From HyVt-443 sp964544655 (GTDB lineage Bacteria; Pseudomonadota; Gammaproteobacteria; Chromatiales; Chromatiaceae): a DNA stretch of 64,000 bases. Below the pieces are notes generated by a model. That model did not search any database. It was not told the DNA's origin and was given only the letters and a program-made list of their open reading frames with translations. Location of the stretch: positions 13,471 through 77,470 of the forward strand of contig CAZJCM010000009.1 of the NCBI GenBank assembly GCA_964544655.1, read 5' to 3'. Shown piece after piece: positions 42,439 through 51,087 of the stretch. A program made the position numbers and the translations under genes. The first letter of the stretch is position 1. Each line of letters opens with the position of its first letter.

Positions 42439-42930
42439 ATGGATATGAAAGTGAATGCATCCCTGCTGTTTCTGTGCAGCTTGCTGTTGGCGACGCCGCT
42501 GGCTGCCGAGCCGGTGGATTTCGTGTTGCAGGATCTGCAGGGTAAGCCGCGACACCTGGCGGATTACCGGGGTAAATGGGTGTTGGTCAACTATTGGGCC
42601 ACTTGGTGCCCGCCATGTCTGGAGGAGTTGCCTGATCTGGAGGTATTCTATAACAAGCATAAGGATACGGATGCCATCGTGATCGGTGTCAATATGGAGG
42701 ATATCCCCCTGCAGCAGTTGCGGACATTCGTCGAGCAGCAGTTTCTCAGTTTTCCCATACTGCGGGGAAAGCCGGCCCAGCGTACGGCCTTGGGCGCCAT
42801 ACCTGCTATGCCGACCTCCTATCTGATCTCTCCCGAGGGTGAAGTGGTTGCCCGTCAGGTCGGTATAGTGAGTGGTGAGATGATCGAGCGTTTTATCGCC
42901 AACTATGGCCTGAAGAGGAATGATCGATGA
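42439..42930 (+). CDS. TlpA/ResA-like periplasmic thioredoxin-fold protein
   Basis: A 163-residue exported thiol-disulfide protein. Signal peptide SLLFLCSLLLATPLAAEP; active site WATWCPPCLEELP; the cis-proline region is IPAMPTSYLISPEG. AGGAGG lies four bases before the ATG. Such proteins reduce or oxidise disulfides in exported apoproteins, for example during cytochrome c maturation. Overlaps the acylphosphatase gene by four bases. Confidence 0.82.
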   Translation: MDMKVNASLLFLCSLLLATPLAAEPVDFVLQDLQGKPRHLADYRGKWVLVNYWATWCPPCLEELPDLEVFYNKHKDTDAIVIGVNMEDIPLQQLRTFVEQQFLSFPILRGKPAQRTALGAIPAMPTSYLISPEGEVVARQVGIVSGEMIERFIANYGLKRNDR

Positions 42931-43196
42931 AGATTTGTCTGCGTTGCCGGGTTTCAGGCAAGGTACAGGGGGTGTTCTTTCGTGCATCCGCTCGTCATCA
43001 GGCCCTGCAGCTGGGTATCAATGGTCATGCCCGCAACCTGCTGGATGGCCGGGTCGAGGTGGTGGCCTGTGGTGACGCGGAAGCGGTGGATGCGCTGAAG
43101 GCGTGGCTGACCCGCGGGCCGGACGGGGCCCGGGTCAGTGGTGTCTCCTGTGAGGTCATCGATTTGCAACCGGTACAGGGGTTTTCTGTTCTCTAA
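42927..43196 (+). CDS. acyP: Acylphosphatase
   Basis: An 89-residue enzyme hydrolysing acyl-phosphates. The catalytic Arg (R19, GVFFRASARHQA) and Asn (N37, GHARNLLDGRVEV) are in place, and the fold signature VSGKVQGVFFR is intact. Start overlaps the previous stop (ATGA). The spacer 43197-43289 shows no clear feature. Confidence 0.93.
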   Translation: MKICLRCRVSGKVQGVFFRASARHQALQLGINGHARNLLDGRVEVVACGDAEAVDALKAWLTRGPDGARVSGVSCEVIDLQPVQGFSVL

Positions 43197-43289
43197 CCCA
43201 GGAATTTACAGGTCAGGCACCCCCAGGCCAAGCCGCGAATCCACAGCTTGTGTCCGGGCACGATCAAGGGGCATGGTCTGGCAGGTTAC

Positions 43290-44438
43290 TCAGTTTTTCT
43301 CTGCGGCAGGCTCAGTAATGGGTTCCATTTCGCTGTTGCTTGCTGGCACAGGGGCCGGCACAGCGGCATCAGCCGTCGTTTCGGCTGACGCATCGTCGTC
43401 AGCAACGGACGGGCCATCCGGTTCCGCTGGCAGCGTCGTTGCTGGTGTGGCTTCTGCGGCCGGTGTGTCCGCTTGCTCATCCATCTGATCTGTAGCGGGT
43501 TGCGCTGCCTGAGGTGTCTGGTTCTCTGCTTGGGGCGCCTGTTCCGGTCCCTCCTCGACGGGTTGTGCAGCAGATGAGGGCTGCGCTGGAGGAGGTGGAG
43601 CGGTAACCTCTCCATCCATGAGCGCCGGCTGCGCTTCATGGGGAGGCTGTATGGGGTTGGCAGTTGCAGCCGTCGGCAGTGATGGTGTTCCCGGCTCAGG
43701 GGCGTCCGGTGTCGTCGTCACCGGTGGTACCGTGGTGGGATACCCTGGCATCTGACCATAGGGGATGGTCGGCCCGGTATCGTATGGGGGCTGCCATGGT
43801 TGGGGTGCCGAATAGGAGGGCCGCTGATAATGGGGGGCTGGGGGGGCATAGTCGTAGCCGTTGCCGTATTCAGGGTAGTCGTACCCCTGTGCCCCCCAGG
43901 GTGCCATATCGTAGGCCGGGCCTGGCATTGGCCAGTTGGGCGGCTGTCGGTTTGTCGGCTGCTGCCCCCAGCGATCCGCAGCATTCCCGTAGGGCATACC
44001 GTATGGGTCGTATCGTCCTGCTGGCGGCGGGTAAAAGGGTTGCCGGTAGAATGCCGCATCAGTTCGACTCCCGGACCAGTATTCCTGCGTCATGGTGCCT
44101 TTCTGGCCCCAGGGACGAAAGGTCGCTTCCGGCGCGCCCGGCTGACGATTCAGTTCTGCCGGCAGTCCCTGGGTATTTGGCGGGTAATAAGTGGGGCCCG
44201 CATAGCCGTATGGTGAAGAGGATGGCTCACCCCATGGCTGGTGCTGTTCCTCTGGTGGGTTCGGATAACCGGTGGAGGGTGGTGCGTAGGGTGTCGTCTC
44301 TCCCCATTGTCCAGTGGTTGGTGCGGATCGATAATAGTCTGTATATGGTGCGTCTGGTGGTGGAAAGCCGTTACCAAAGGTCGCCGTGGCAGTGATCAGA
44401 GCCAATATGCATCCAATGCCCTTTACCGGGTCTCTCAT
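43290..44438 (-). CDS. Exported Pro/Tyr/Gln-rich low-complexity protein of unknown function
   Basis: A 382-residue protein I do not recognise. A signal peptide is likely (GIGCILALITATATFGNG). Residues about 25-245 are rich in Pro, Tyr, Gly, Gln and Trp with loosely repeated PYG, PYY and PWG units (WGEPSSSPYGYAGPTYYPP, RYDPYGMPYGNAADRWG, GYDYPEYGNGYDYAPP). Residues about 245-382 turn into an Ala/Pro/Glu/Thr-rich, acidic, disordered tail. There are no cysteines after the signal region. The composition recalls sulfur-globule envelope proteins and other extracellular structural proteins, but the similarity is only compositional. Confidence 0.6.
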   Translation of the reverse strand: MRDPVKGIGCILALITATATFGNGFPPPDAPYTDYYRSAPTTGQWGETTPYAPPSTGYPNPPEEQHQPWGEPSSSPYGYAGPTYYPPNTQGLPAELNRQPGAPEATFRPWGQKGTMTQEYWSGSRTDAAFYRQPFYPPPAGRYDPYGMPYGNAADRWGQQPTNRQPPNWPMPGPAYDMAPWGAQGYDYPEYGNGYDYAPPAPHYQRPSYSAPQPWQPPYDTGPTIPYGQMPGYPTTVPPVTTTPDAPEPGTPSLPTAATANPIQPPHEAQPALMDGEVTAPPPPAQPSSAAQPVEEGPEQAPQAENQTPQAAQPATDQMDEQADTPAAEATPATTLPAEPDGPSVADDDASAETTADAAVPAPVPASNSEMEPITEPAAEKN

Positions 44439-44633
44439 TGTTATACTCCCCCATTTCTCAATTGTGGTGCAGCCATCATCAATGATTTATTCACTCCTGC
44501 AGCCCGTCGGTTCGTCTGGCTGTATGATGATCTCCGCCAAGCCTGAGGATATGGCTGAGAATGTCCATCCAGGTTGCGCGTTTGATTCAATACTAATGCG
44601 CCTATTGCAGGGCGTCCACAGTCAGGTACTGGT

Positions 44634-45344
44634 ATGCAACTTCCGCCTCTGACACCAGGTCGTATCATCCGGCGTTATAAGCGGTTTCTTGCTGATGTGG
44701 AGCTCAATGACGGTTCGTCGGTCGTTGCCCATTGCCCCAATACTGGGAGTATGACGGGGTGCTGGGTGCCTGGAGCACCCGTGGAACTGAGCTATAGCGA
44801 CAATCCGAAACGCAAGCTGGCCTGGACCCTGGAGCGGGTGGATATGGGGCGGGGCTGGGTCGGGGTGAATACCAGCCGGACCAATGCCGTGGTTGCAGAG
44901 GCGCTGATGCAGGGGGCGGTTCCCTCTCTGAGTGGTTATGCCACTCTGCGCCGGGAGGTGACCTGCGCGTTACCGGGCCACCCTCGCTCCCGTCTCGACC
45001 TGATGTTGACTGATGGTCCTGCAGAAGATGTGTTGGTAGAGATAAAGAATGTCACCTTGCTGGAAGGTGACAGGCTGTTGTTTCCCGATGCGGTGAGCAC
45101 TCGTGCCCTGAAACATATCGAATTGTTGCACCAGATCGTGCAGCAGCAGGGCTGTCGGGGGGTGATCCTGTTCGCTCTCAACCGCCCTGAAGGCAGCTGT
45201 TTCTCCCCCGCGGCGCGGGTCGATCCTGTCTATGCGAGGCGCTTGCAAGAGGTCCTTGGGGATGGTGTGGAGGCGGTGGCGCTGCGAATCCGGCATACGG
45301 TGGATGGAATGGAGGGGGGAGAGGTGGTGCCGGTGGTGGTTTGA
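44634..45344 (+). CDS. sfsA: SfsA family DNA/RNA nuclease
   Basis: A 236-residue SfsA protein: RFLADVELNDGSSVVAHCPN, NTGSMTGCWVPGAPVELSYS and the PD-(D/E)XK-like core RLDLMLTDGPAEDVLVEIKN, quoted in parts (RLDLMLTD, VLVEIKNVTL). Called sugar fermentation stimulation protein in E. coli, where it binds DNA; a nuclease activity has been reported for the family. The region 44439-44633 upstream holds no other gene. Convergent with cpdA, three bases apart. Confidence 0.9.
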   Translation: MQLPPLTPGRIIRRYKRFLADVELNDGSSVVAHCPNTGSMTGCWVPGAPVELSYSDNPKRKLAWTLERVDMGRGWVGVNTSRTNAVVAEALMQGAVPSLSGYATLRREVTCALPGHPRSRLDLMLTDGPAEDVLVEIKNVTLLEGDRLLFPDAVSTRALKHIELLHQIVQQQGCRGVILFALNRPEGSCFSPAARVDPVYARRLQEVLGDGVEAVALRIRHTVDGMEGGEVVPVVV

Positions 45345-45347
45345 AGC

Positions 45348-46193
45348 TCAATAGCCGGCGGAACTGAGGTCGAGGCCGACAGGGGTGTCGGCAAGACGAA
45401 CGATGCCGCTTTCGATGCAGCCGTCGGGTAGCAGTTCCAGCCAGCGGGCGCCGGGGGGCTCATGATCGATGCCGAAGTGGTCCTGTCCCGGGGTGAATTG
45501 GATACAGGTGGAAGGGGTGCCCATGAGACGTACGCCTTTGCGCTGATCCTCGAAAGTTTGGTGGATGTGCCCCCACAAGATCCCTTTCACCCCAGGGTGG
45601 CGGTCGATCACGCGGAAGAAGTCTGCGGGGTTGTCCAGGGCCATACTGTCCATCCAGGCACTGCCGATGGGCACCGGGTGATGATGTAGGCAGACCAGGG
45701 CGTTGTGCTCTGGATGTGTTGCCAAGGCCTGGTCGAGCACAGCCAGTTCGGCAGGCGGAAGATGGCCCCCCTCCTTCCCGGCTACGGCAGAGTTCAGCAT
45801 GACGATCAGCCAGTTGTCCCGCAGAATGGTCTTGGCGGTGCTGATGGTGCCCTGGTTCATGTGCCGGTCCATGGTTTCCGGTATGTCGTGATTGCCGGGC
45901 AGGCAATAGACCGGTGTCGATCGGCTGGAAAGGTGCTCGGTCAGCCATTCATACCCTGCACTGGTGGCGTCGTGAACCAGGTCTCCGGTGGCCAGAATCA
46001 GGTCCACCGGATCGTTCACTGGTAAAACCATATCCAGAAGGGATATAAGGGATTGGCGTGTATTCAGGCCCACCAGTGCGCGCCCGGCGTCAGCATAGAG
46101 GTGGGTGTCGGAGATTTGCAACACCCGAATACCCTTTCTGGCAGAGGCGCCTGCCTGTCCCTGTTGTGTGATGTCGCTGATGTTATGGCTCAT
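45348..46193 (-). CDS. cpdA: 3',5'-cyclic-AMP phosphodiesterase CpdA
   Basis: A 281-residue calcineurin-like metallophosphoesterase. All metal-binding motifs are visible: ISDTHLYAD, ATGDLVHD, PGNHDIPE, CLHHHPVPIGSAWMD and GHIHQTF. The HPVPIGS-WMD segment is typical of CpdA, which hydrolyses cAMP and limits CRP signalling. I chose the ATG at 46193 (MSHNISDITQQG); an ATG at 46232 is an equally plausible start with GGTGG just before it. Confidence 0.85.
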   Translation of the reverse strand: MSHNISDITQQGQAGASARKGIRVLQISDTHLYADAGRALVGLNTRQSLISLLDMVLPVNDPVDLILATGDLVHDATSAGYEWLTEHLSSRSTPVYCLPGNHDIPETMDRHMNQGTISTAKTILRDNWLIVMLNSAVAGKEGGHLPPAELAVLDQALATHPEHNALVCLHHHPVPIGSAWMDSMALDNPADFFRVIDRHPGVKGILWGHIHQTFEDQRKGVRLMGTPSTCIQFTPGQDHFGIDHEPPGARWLELLPDGCIESGIVRLADTPVGLDLSSAGY

Positions 46194-46543
46194 GAAAAAT
46201 GATACCGGCCCTTGCTTCGAGGTGCCCTGCATCCACCAGAGGCGTGCCTCCCATACGGCTATTGTATTGGACAAATCGCTTTTTAAAATGATTTTCTGGC
46301 CTTACCATGCCCGATTGTGGACTGAATCACGATTCAGCCAGGAAGCTGTCCGGTTTAGAGTTAATCTACTCGGGGATTACTCCTGCACCCATGCAATCGT
46401 GCGCTGGAGGGAGGGTAGCCCGAATATTCCAGATTTTTTTGTTGCACAGGCCCAACTATACGCCCGCAATTTTGTGAAAATTAGGCCTTGCTCTCCCATC
46501 ATGCTTGCTATGATCGTGTAAATTTAGAGGAACAAGGATCGCC
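46194..46543. promoter_or_regulatory. Divergent cpdA/oxyR intergenic region
   Basis: A 350-base spacer without a convincing gene. TATGAT at 46509-46514 is a likely -10 for oxyR, with TTGCTC as a poorly spaced -35. The ribosome-binding site AGAGGAACAAGGA precedes the oxyR ATG. Autoregulation by OxyR of its divergent promoter is common in the family, but I do not see a clear binding site. Confidence 0.4.
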
Positions 46544-47473
46544 ATGACTCTTAACGAACTGCGCTACATCGTTGCGGTTGCCAGGGAGCGCCATTTTGGC
46601 CGTGCCGCCGACAGCTGCTTCGTCAGTCAGCCGACCCTGAGTGTGGCGGTGAAGAAACTCGAGCAGGAATTGGGTGTGATGCTGTTCGAGCGTGGACAAG
46701 GGGATGTGGCGGTCACTCCGGTAGGGGAGCGGGTGGTGGCACAGGCGCAGCGGGTGCTGGAGCAGGCGGAGTTGATCAGGAAGATGGCCCAGCAGGGCCA
46801 GGATCAACTGGAGGGGGCATTGCGTGTGGGTGCGATCTACACCATTGGCCCCTATTTGTTCCCTGTCCTGGTGCCTCTGCTTGCAGATCTGGCCCCGCGC
46901 ATGCCGCTCTACATCGAGGAAAACTACACTGCCGCGCTGAGTCAACAGCTGAAACAGGGTGAGCAGGATGCCATCATTATCTCTTACCCTTTCGAGGAGC
47001 CAGGTATCGAAACCTTGCCTCTGTATGAGGAGCCGTTCGTGGTGCTGATGCCTGCCAATCACCCCTGGACCAAACATAAGGCGGTCGATCTGAAGCAGCT
47101 GAACGAGCAGCCGGTGTTGCTGTTGGGGCCGGGGCACTGTTTCCGCGACCAGGTGCTGAAAGCCTGCCCGGGGTGCCTGCGTCCGCATTCGGCAGAGCAG
47201 GGCTTACAAGGGAACTTCGAGGGGGGGTCTCTGGAGACGATGCGCTATATGGTCGCCAGCGGGCTGGGTGTCACCGTGCTGCCACGCTCGGCAGCGGCTG
47301 TCGAGCGGTTTCCTGCGGGGGTGGTCGAGGTCCGTCCGTTCAAGGATGTTGCGCCAAGTCGCGTGGTGGCCCTGGCCTGGCGACGCTCATTTCCTCGTCC
47401 GCAAGCGATCGAGGTTCTGGCGCAGGCGGTAAGAGAGGCGGATCTCTCCGGGGTTCGACTCCTGGAAGCCTGA
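46544..47473 (+). CDS. oxyR: Hydrogen peroxide-sensing LysR-type regulator OxyR
   Basis: A 309-residue regulator. The N-terminal winged helix is ELRYIVAVARERHFGRAADS with SQPTLSVAVKKLE; the LysR substrate domain follows. The two redox cysteines C199 and C208 (GPGHCFRDQVLKACPG) have the same numbering as in E. coli OxyR, so peroxide sensing by disulfide formation is strongly supported. A third Cys follows at 211. It would activate antioxidant genes that are outside this window. Confidence 0.93.
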   Translation: MTLNELRYIVAVARERHFGRAADSCFVSQPTLSVAVKKLEQELGVMLFERGQGDVAVTPVGERVVAQAQRVLEQAELIRKMAQQGQDQLEGALRVGAIYTIGPYLFPVLVPLLADLAPRMPLYIEENYTAALSQQLKQGEQDAIIISYPFEEPGIETLPLYEEPFVVLMPANHPWTKHKAVDLKQLNEQPVLLLGPGHCFRDQVLKACPGCLRPHSAEQGLQGNFEGGSLETMRYMVASGLGVTVLPRSAAAVERFPAGVVEVRPFKDVAPSRVVALAWRRSFPRPQAIEVLAQAVREADLSGVRLLEA

Positions 47474-47511
47474 TTTTTTGGCTTTATGGGGCTGCAGCTG
47501 AACCAATGAAA

Positions 47512-47550
47512 ACCGGCCGGCCCATGATTGGACCAGCCGGTATTTTATTG
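47512..47550. terminator. Hairpin terminator between oxyR and the convergent VPLPA-CTERM gene
   Basis: ACCGGC (47512-47517) pairs with GCCGGT (47536-47541), extended inward by GG/CC and CCA/TGG with single-base bulges; a TATTTTATT run follows on the plus strand and TTTTC on the minus strand. Likely bidirectional. Confidence 0.7.
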
Positions 47551-47578
47551 CCCAATTATGCCTGGATCAGGCTGGAGC

Positions 47579-48193
47579 TTAAGCCTTCCCGCGCTTGGCC
47601 CTTCCAATCCCGAAGAGGCCAACCAGCCCAGAGCCGAACAACCAGACTGCAGCGGGAACCGGTACTGCCGAAAGGTCATCGATGGAAACCGCTATGCTTT
47701 CGGAGTTGTCGGAGGCGAGTTTCGAGTCCCAATAGAAGAGAAGCAACTCGCCGGCCTCGGTTGCGGTCAGGTTGAAGCTGGTGCCGAGCAGGTAGTAGCT
47801 GCTGCCGATTGCGCCAACGAGTGAGCCGTAGGGGGCAGAAAAGCCATTCTGCGTCCACAGTCCCCAATCCTTGCCGATCTTGGTGCCAGCGGCTTCCCCG
47901 GACTCATCGCTTCCGGTGGCAAACAGATCTGCGACAAGGCCGTCCGCATTGGACCAGCGTGGTAGTGGGCCGGCGCTCCACAGATCAGTGGTGCTGGCAG
48001 AGCCGGTGATCATGTCACCGACGTTGAATATAATCCCCGTGCTTAGGCCTGTTCCATTTGCACCGGTGTCCGTCGAGCTGGCATGCGTCTGTGCATCCAC
48101 GTTGAACTCGATCAACGCAGAATTGGCGGCCGATGCAGACAGGGCGAACACAAGCGCACCTAAGAGCTTTGTGAATTTGCTAAGTCTAGCCAT
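47579..48193 (-). CDS. VPLPA-CTERM/PEP-CTERM-type surface protein
   Basis: A 204-residue exported protein. Signal peptide about 1-24 (LLGALVFALSASAANS); a beta-rich body with many Ser/Thr/Gly; and a C-terminal sorting signal VPVPAAVWLFGSGLVGLFGI followed by basic GRAKRGKA. This tripartite tail (short motif, helix, positive cluster) is the exosortase-recognised PEP-CTERM class in its VPLPA variant. The ATG at 48193 follows AAGGAG by about nine bases. The body has no recognised domain. Its processing enzyme must be encoded elsewhere. Confidence 0.82.
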   Translation of the reverse strand: MARLSKFTKLLGALVFALSASAANSALIEFNVDAQTHASSTDTGANGTGLSTGIIFNVGDMITGSASTTDLWSAGPLPRWSNADGLVADLFATGSDESGEAAGTKIGKDWGLWTQNGFSAPYGSLVGAIGSSYYLLGTSFNLTATEAGELLLFYWDSKLASDNSESIAVSIDDLSAVPVPAAVWLFGSGLVGLFGIGRAKRGKA

Positions 48194-48360
48194 TAATTTT
48201 ATCTCCTTAAATATGCAGGTATTTGGGCACGAACTTATATGCACGAATCTTGCCAGTATTTTTAATCCCTTGATTTCCATTGTAATGCCTGATATTTCCC
48301 GGTCTCCTTGTGCTGTTGACTGTAAAATTATTTGACACCTGGGGTGTTGTTTGACAGGTC

Positions 48361-48876
48361 TCAGAAGTTATCCGTATTGGTGAACAGCCCCACCCGCAGA
48401 TCGCTGGCGCGGTAGATCTCACGACCGTCAACCTTCATTATCCCATTGGCGACGCCCAGCACCAGTTTGCGACTGATCACCCGCTTCATGTCCAGGTGGT
48501 AAGTCACCTTCTTTGCGCTGGGCAGGACCTGGCCGGTGAATTTCACCTCGCCCACGCCAAGGGCCCGACCGTGGCCGGGGTTACCGATCCAGGCGAGGAA
48601 GAACCCGACCGCCTGCCACATGGCATCCAGGCCCAGACAACCGGGCATCACCGGGTCGCCGGGGAAGTGGCACTTAAAGAACCAGAGGTCGGGGTCGATG
48701 TCCAGCTCCGCCAGGATCTCCCCCTTGCCAAAGGCGCCGCCCTCGTCCGTGATGCGGGTGATGCGGTCCATCATCAGCATGTTGGGCGTGGGAAGCTGGG
48801 CGTTTCCGGGGCCAAACATCTTGCCGTGGCCGCATTCCAGTAGCTGCTCGTAGGTAAAACTTTCTTCTTTTGCCAT
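48361..48876 (-). CDS. fabA: 3-hydroxydecanoyl-ACP dehydratase/isomerase
   Basis: A 171-residue hot-dog-fold enzyme for unsaturated fatty acid synthesis. The catalytic His70 and Asp84 lie in FFKCHFPGDPVMPGCLGLDA at the same numbers as in E. coli FabA. It dehydrates 3-hydroxydecanoyl-ACP and isomerises the trans-2 to the cis-3 double bond. fabB, its usual partner, is not in the window. The spacer to the downstream VPLPA-CTERM gene (48194-48360) contains a small ACACC-CCA-GGTGT hairpin. Confidence 0.95.
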   Translation of the reverse strand: MAKEESFTYEQLLECGHGKMFGPGNAQLPTPNMLMMDRITRITDEGGAFGKGEILAELDIDPDLWFFKCHFPGDPVMPGCLGLDAMWQAVGFFLAWIGNPGHGRALGVGEVKFTGQVLPSAKKVTYHLDMKRVISRKLVLGVANGIMKVDGREIYRASDLRVGLFTNTDNF

Positions 48877-49012
48877 GTGTGTTCCGATTGGTTTGCTGGC
48901 CGGAAAGGCGGTGAGTTTCCTGTTTACCCCAGGTGGTTGTCAAATAAAGCGCAGTTAGGTGCCTATAATCGTTCACCCGGTCCTGCGCCTGAGCAAGGCC
49001 TTAAGGTCCGGT

Positions 49013-50731
49013 TCAGGACTCCAGGCGCTGCCGTAGCAGCGGGATGATCTCTGCCAGGGGGATCATGCTGTTTTCGCTGTCAGTGCGGGCGCGATATTCC
49101 ACCGTGCCTTCATCGAGCCCCCGTTCCCCGACCACCACCCGGTGCGGTATGCCGATCAGCTCCATATCGGCGAACATGAAGCCGGGACGAACGTCGCGAT
49201 CATCCAGCAGTACTTCGATGCCGGCATCGGTCATCTCCTTATACAGGCGTTCCACCGCATCCCGCACCCGCTGGGATTTGCTCATCTTCATCGGCAGCAG
49301 GGCGACCTGGAACGGGGCGATGGCGCTGGGCCAGAGGATGCCGCGCTCATCGTGCCGTTGTTCGATGGCGGCTGCCACCACTCGTGATACGCCGATACCA
49401 TAGCAGCCCATGGTCATCACCAGCGTGCGCCCGTTCTCATCCAGTACGGTGGCATTCATCGCCTCGCTGTATTTTTTTCCCAGCTGGAAGATGTGTCCCA
49501 CCTCGATGCCGCGGGCAATGGTCAGGGTGCCTTTGCCATCCGGGCTCGGATCGCCTTCCACCACATTGCGCAGGTCCGCCACTTCAGGCAGGGGCAGGTC
49601 CCGCTCCCAATTGATGCCGAAGTAGTGTTTGCCATCGATGTTGGCGCCGGCACTGAAATCGGCGGTGACGGCCACCGTGCGGTCGATGATGCAGGGAATG
49701 GGCAGGTTCACCGGGCCCAATGAACCGGGGCCGGCACCGATGATGTCGCGGATCTCCTGTTCGCTGGCGAAGCGCAACGGGCTGGCCACCTGGGGCAGCT
49801 GTTCCGCCTTGATCTCGTTCAATTCGTGGTCGCCGCGCACCAACAGTGCGATGAATTCCGCCTCCTGCCCTTCGTCGGCGGCCACGATCAAGGTCTTCAC
49901 CGTCTGTTCGATGGGCTGGTCGAACTGTTCCACCAGTTCCTGAATGGTCTTCGCATCGGGGGTGTCCACCAGGCGCATCTCCTCTGTCGCCGGTGGGCGT
50001 TGGCTGGTATGAGGGAGCGCCTCGGCCTTTTCCACGTTGGCGGCATAGTTGCCATCGGTGGAGAAGGCGATGGCGTCTTCACCGGAGTCGGCCATGACGT
50101 GAAACTCGTGGGAGGCGTTGCCGCCGATGGCCCCGCTGTCTGCCTGTACCGCGCGGAAGTCGAGTCCGCAGCGGGAAAAGATGCGGCTGTAGGCCTGGTA
50201 CATGGCGTCATATGTTTGCTGCAACGATGCCTGGTCGGTATGGAACGAGTAGGCATCCTTCATCAGAAATTCACGCGCGCGCATGACGCCGAAGCGGGGC
50301 CTGATCTCATCCCGGAACTTGGTCTGGATCTGGTAGAAATTTACCGGCAGCTGTTTGTAGCTGTGCAGTTCGTTGCGGGCCAGGTCGGTGATGATCTCTT
50401 CGTGAGTGGGGCCGAAACAGAACTCCCGTTGATGGCGGTCGTGAATGCGCAGCAGTTCCGGGCCATACTGCTCCCAGCGGCCCGATTCCTGCCACAGCTC
50501 AGCCGGCTGCACCGCCGGCATCAGTAGCTCCAGGGCGCCGGCGCGGTCCATCTCTTCACGCACGATCCTTTCCACCTTGCGCAGCACCCGCAGTCCGAGA
50601 GGCAACCAGGTATAGAGGCCGGCCGCCAGTTTGCGGATCAGGCCGGCACGCAGCATCAGCTGGTGACTGGTGATCTCGGCGTCGGAGGGGGTTTCCTTCA
50701 GAGTTTGGAGGGGGAACTGGGATGTGCGCAT
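49013..50731 (-). CDS. proS: Prolyl-tRNA synthetase (bacterial type with editing domain)
   Basis: A 572-residue class II synthetase. Motif 1 is near the N-terminus (LPLGLRVLRKVERIVREEMD), motif 2 around FRDEIRPRFGVMRAREFLMK, and motif 3 near the end GMGVSR-like YGIGVSRVVAAAIEQ. A ~180-residue insertion domain (about 230-400) for deacylation of Ala-tRNA(Pro) lies between motifs 2 and 3, as in E. coli. The anticodon-binding domain ends the protein. Monocistronic on the minus strand. Confidence 0.95.
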   Translation of the reverse strand: MRTSQFPLQTLKETPSDAEITSHQLMLRAGLIRKLAAGLYTWLPLGLRVLRKVERIVREEMDRAGALELLMPAVQPAELWQESGRWEQYGPELLRIHDRHQREFCFGPTHEEIITDLARNELHSYKQLPVNFYQIQTKFRDEIRPRFGVMRAREFLMKDAYSFHTDQASLQQTYDAMYQAYSRIFSRCGLDFRAVQADSGAIGGNASHEFHVMADSGEDAIAFSTDGNYAANVEKAEALPHTSQRPPATEEMRLVDTPDAKTIQELVEQFDQPIEQTVKTLIVAADEGQEAEFIALLVRGDHELNEIKAEQLPQVASPLRFASEQEIRDIIGAGPGSLGPVNLPIPCIIDRTVAVTADFSAGANIDGKHYFGINWERDLPLPEVADLRNVVEGDPSPDGKGTLTIARGIEVGHIFQLGKKYSEAMNATVLDENGRTLVMTMGCYGIGVSRVVAAAIEQRHDERGILWPSAIAPFQVALLPMKMSKSQRVRDAVERLYKEMTDAGIEVLLDDRDVRPGFMFADMELIGIPHRVVVGERGLDEGTVEYRARTDSENSMIPLAEIIPLLRQRLES

Positions 50732-51087
50732 GATGGGTCCAAAGTGGTGTTGAGCAAAATCACCATTCTAACCCGAATGGATGATCTCCAGCAGCAACTA
50801 GTTGACATCCCTCCAAAGGCGCATCTTCGGGATGATTGTGCCATATTCGACATGAACGGGGGGTTGTTGGGTGACGCGGGACTGACTGGTTCCGGATGTT
50901 CCCCGGGCTGCCCTTGACTCAAGGTTTCTCATGAAATGGACGATACTCAGACAATGGATCTTCTGTCATATGCGTGTTCTCGATACAGTCAGCGGGGTTC
51001 TGCCCAGCGCTATCGGCGATGGGTTGGGCAGGCAGGCCGTGCGGCGCTCCCTGGGCTGAGGCAGTGGCGGCGTAAGGGTGGTGGTCC
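50732..51087. other. 356-base intergenic region between proS and lapG
   Basis: It contains the proS promoter side and a 42-codon open frame on the plus strand (50931-51059, MKWTILRQWIFCHMRVLDTV...) preceded by AAGG six bases before its ATG. Neither homology nor a strong ribosome-binding site supports it, so I leave it uncalled. AAGGGTGG just before 51088 is the probable lapG ribosome-binding site. Confidence 0.5.

Noticed and set aside
46105..46521. A 138-codon open frame on the plus strand in the cpdA/oxyR region
   Set aside because: Half of it is antisense to cpdA, it has no ribosome-binding site and its sequence is unlike any family.
50931..51059. A 42-codon frame before lapG
   Set aside because: Weak ribosome-binding site and no recognisable features; kept only as a remark in the intergenic entry.
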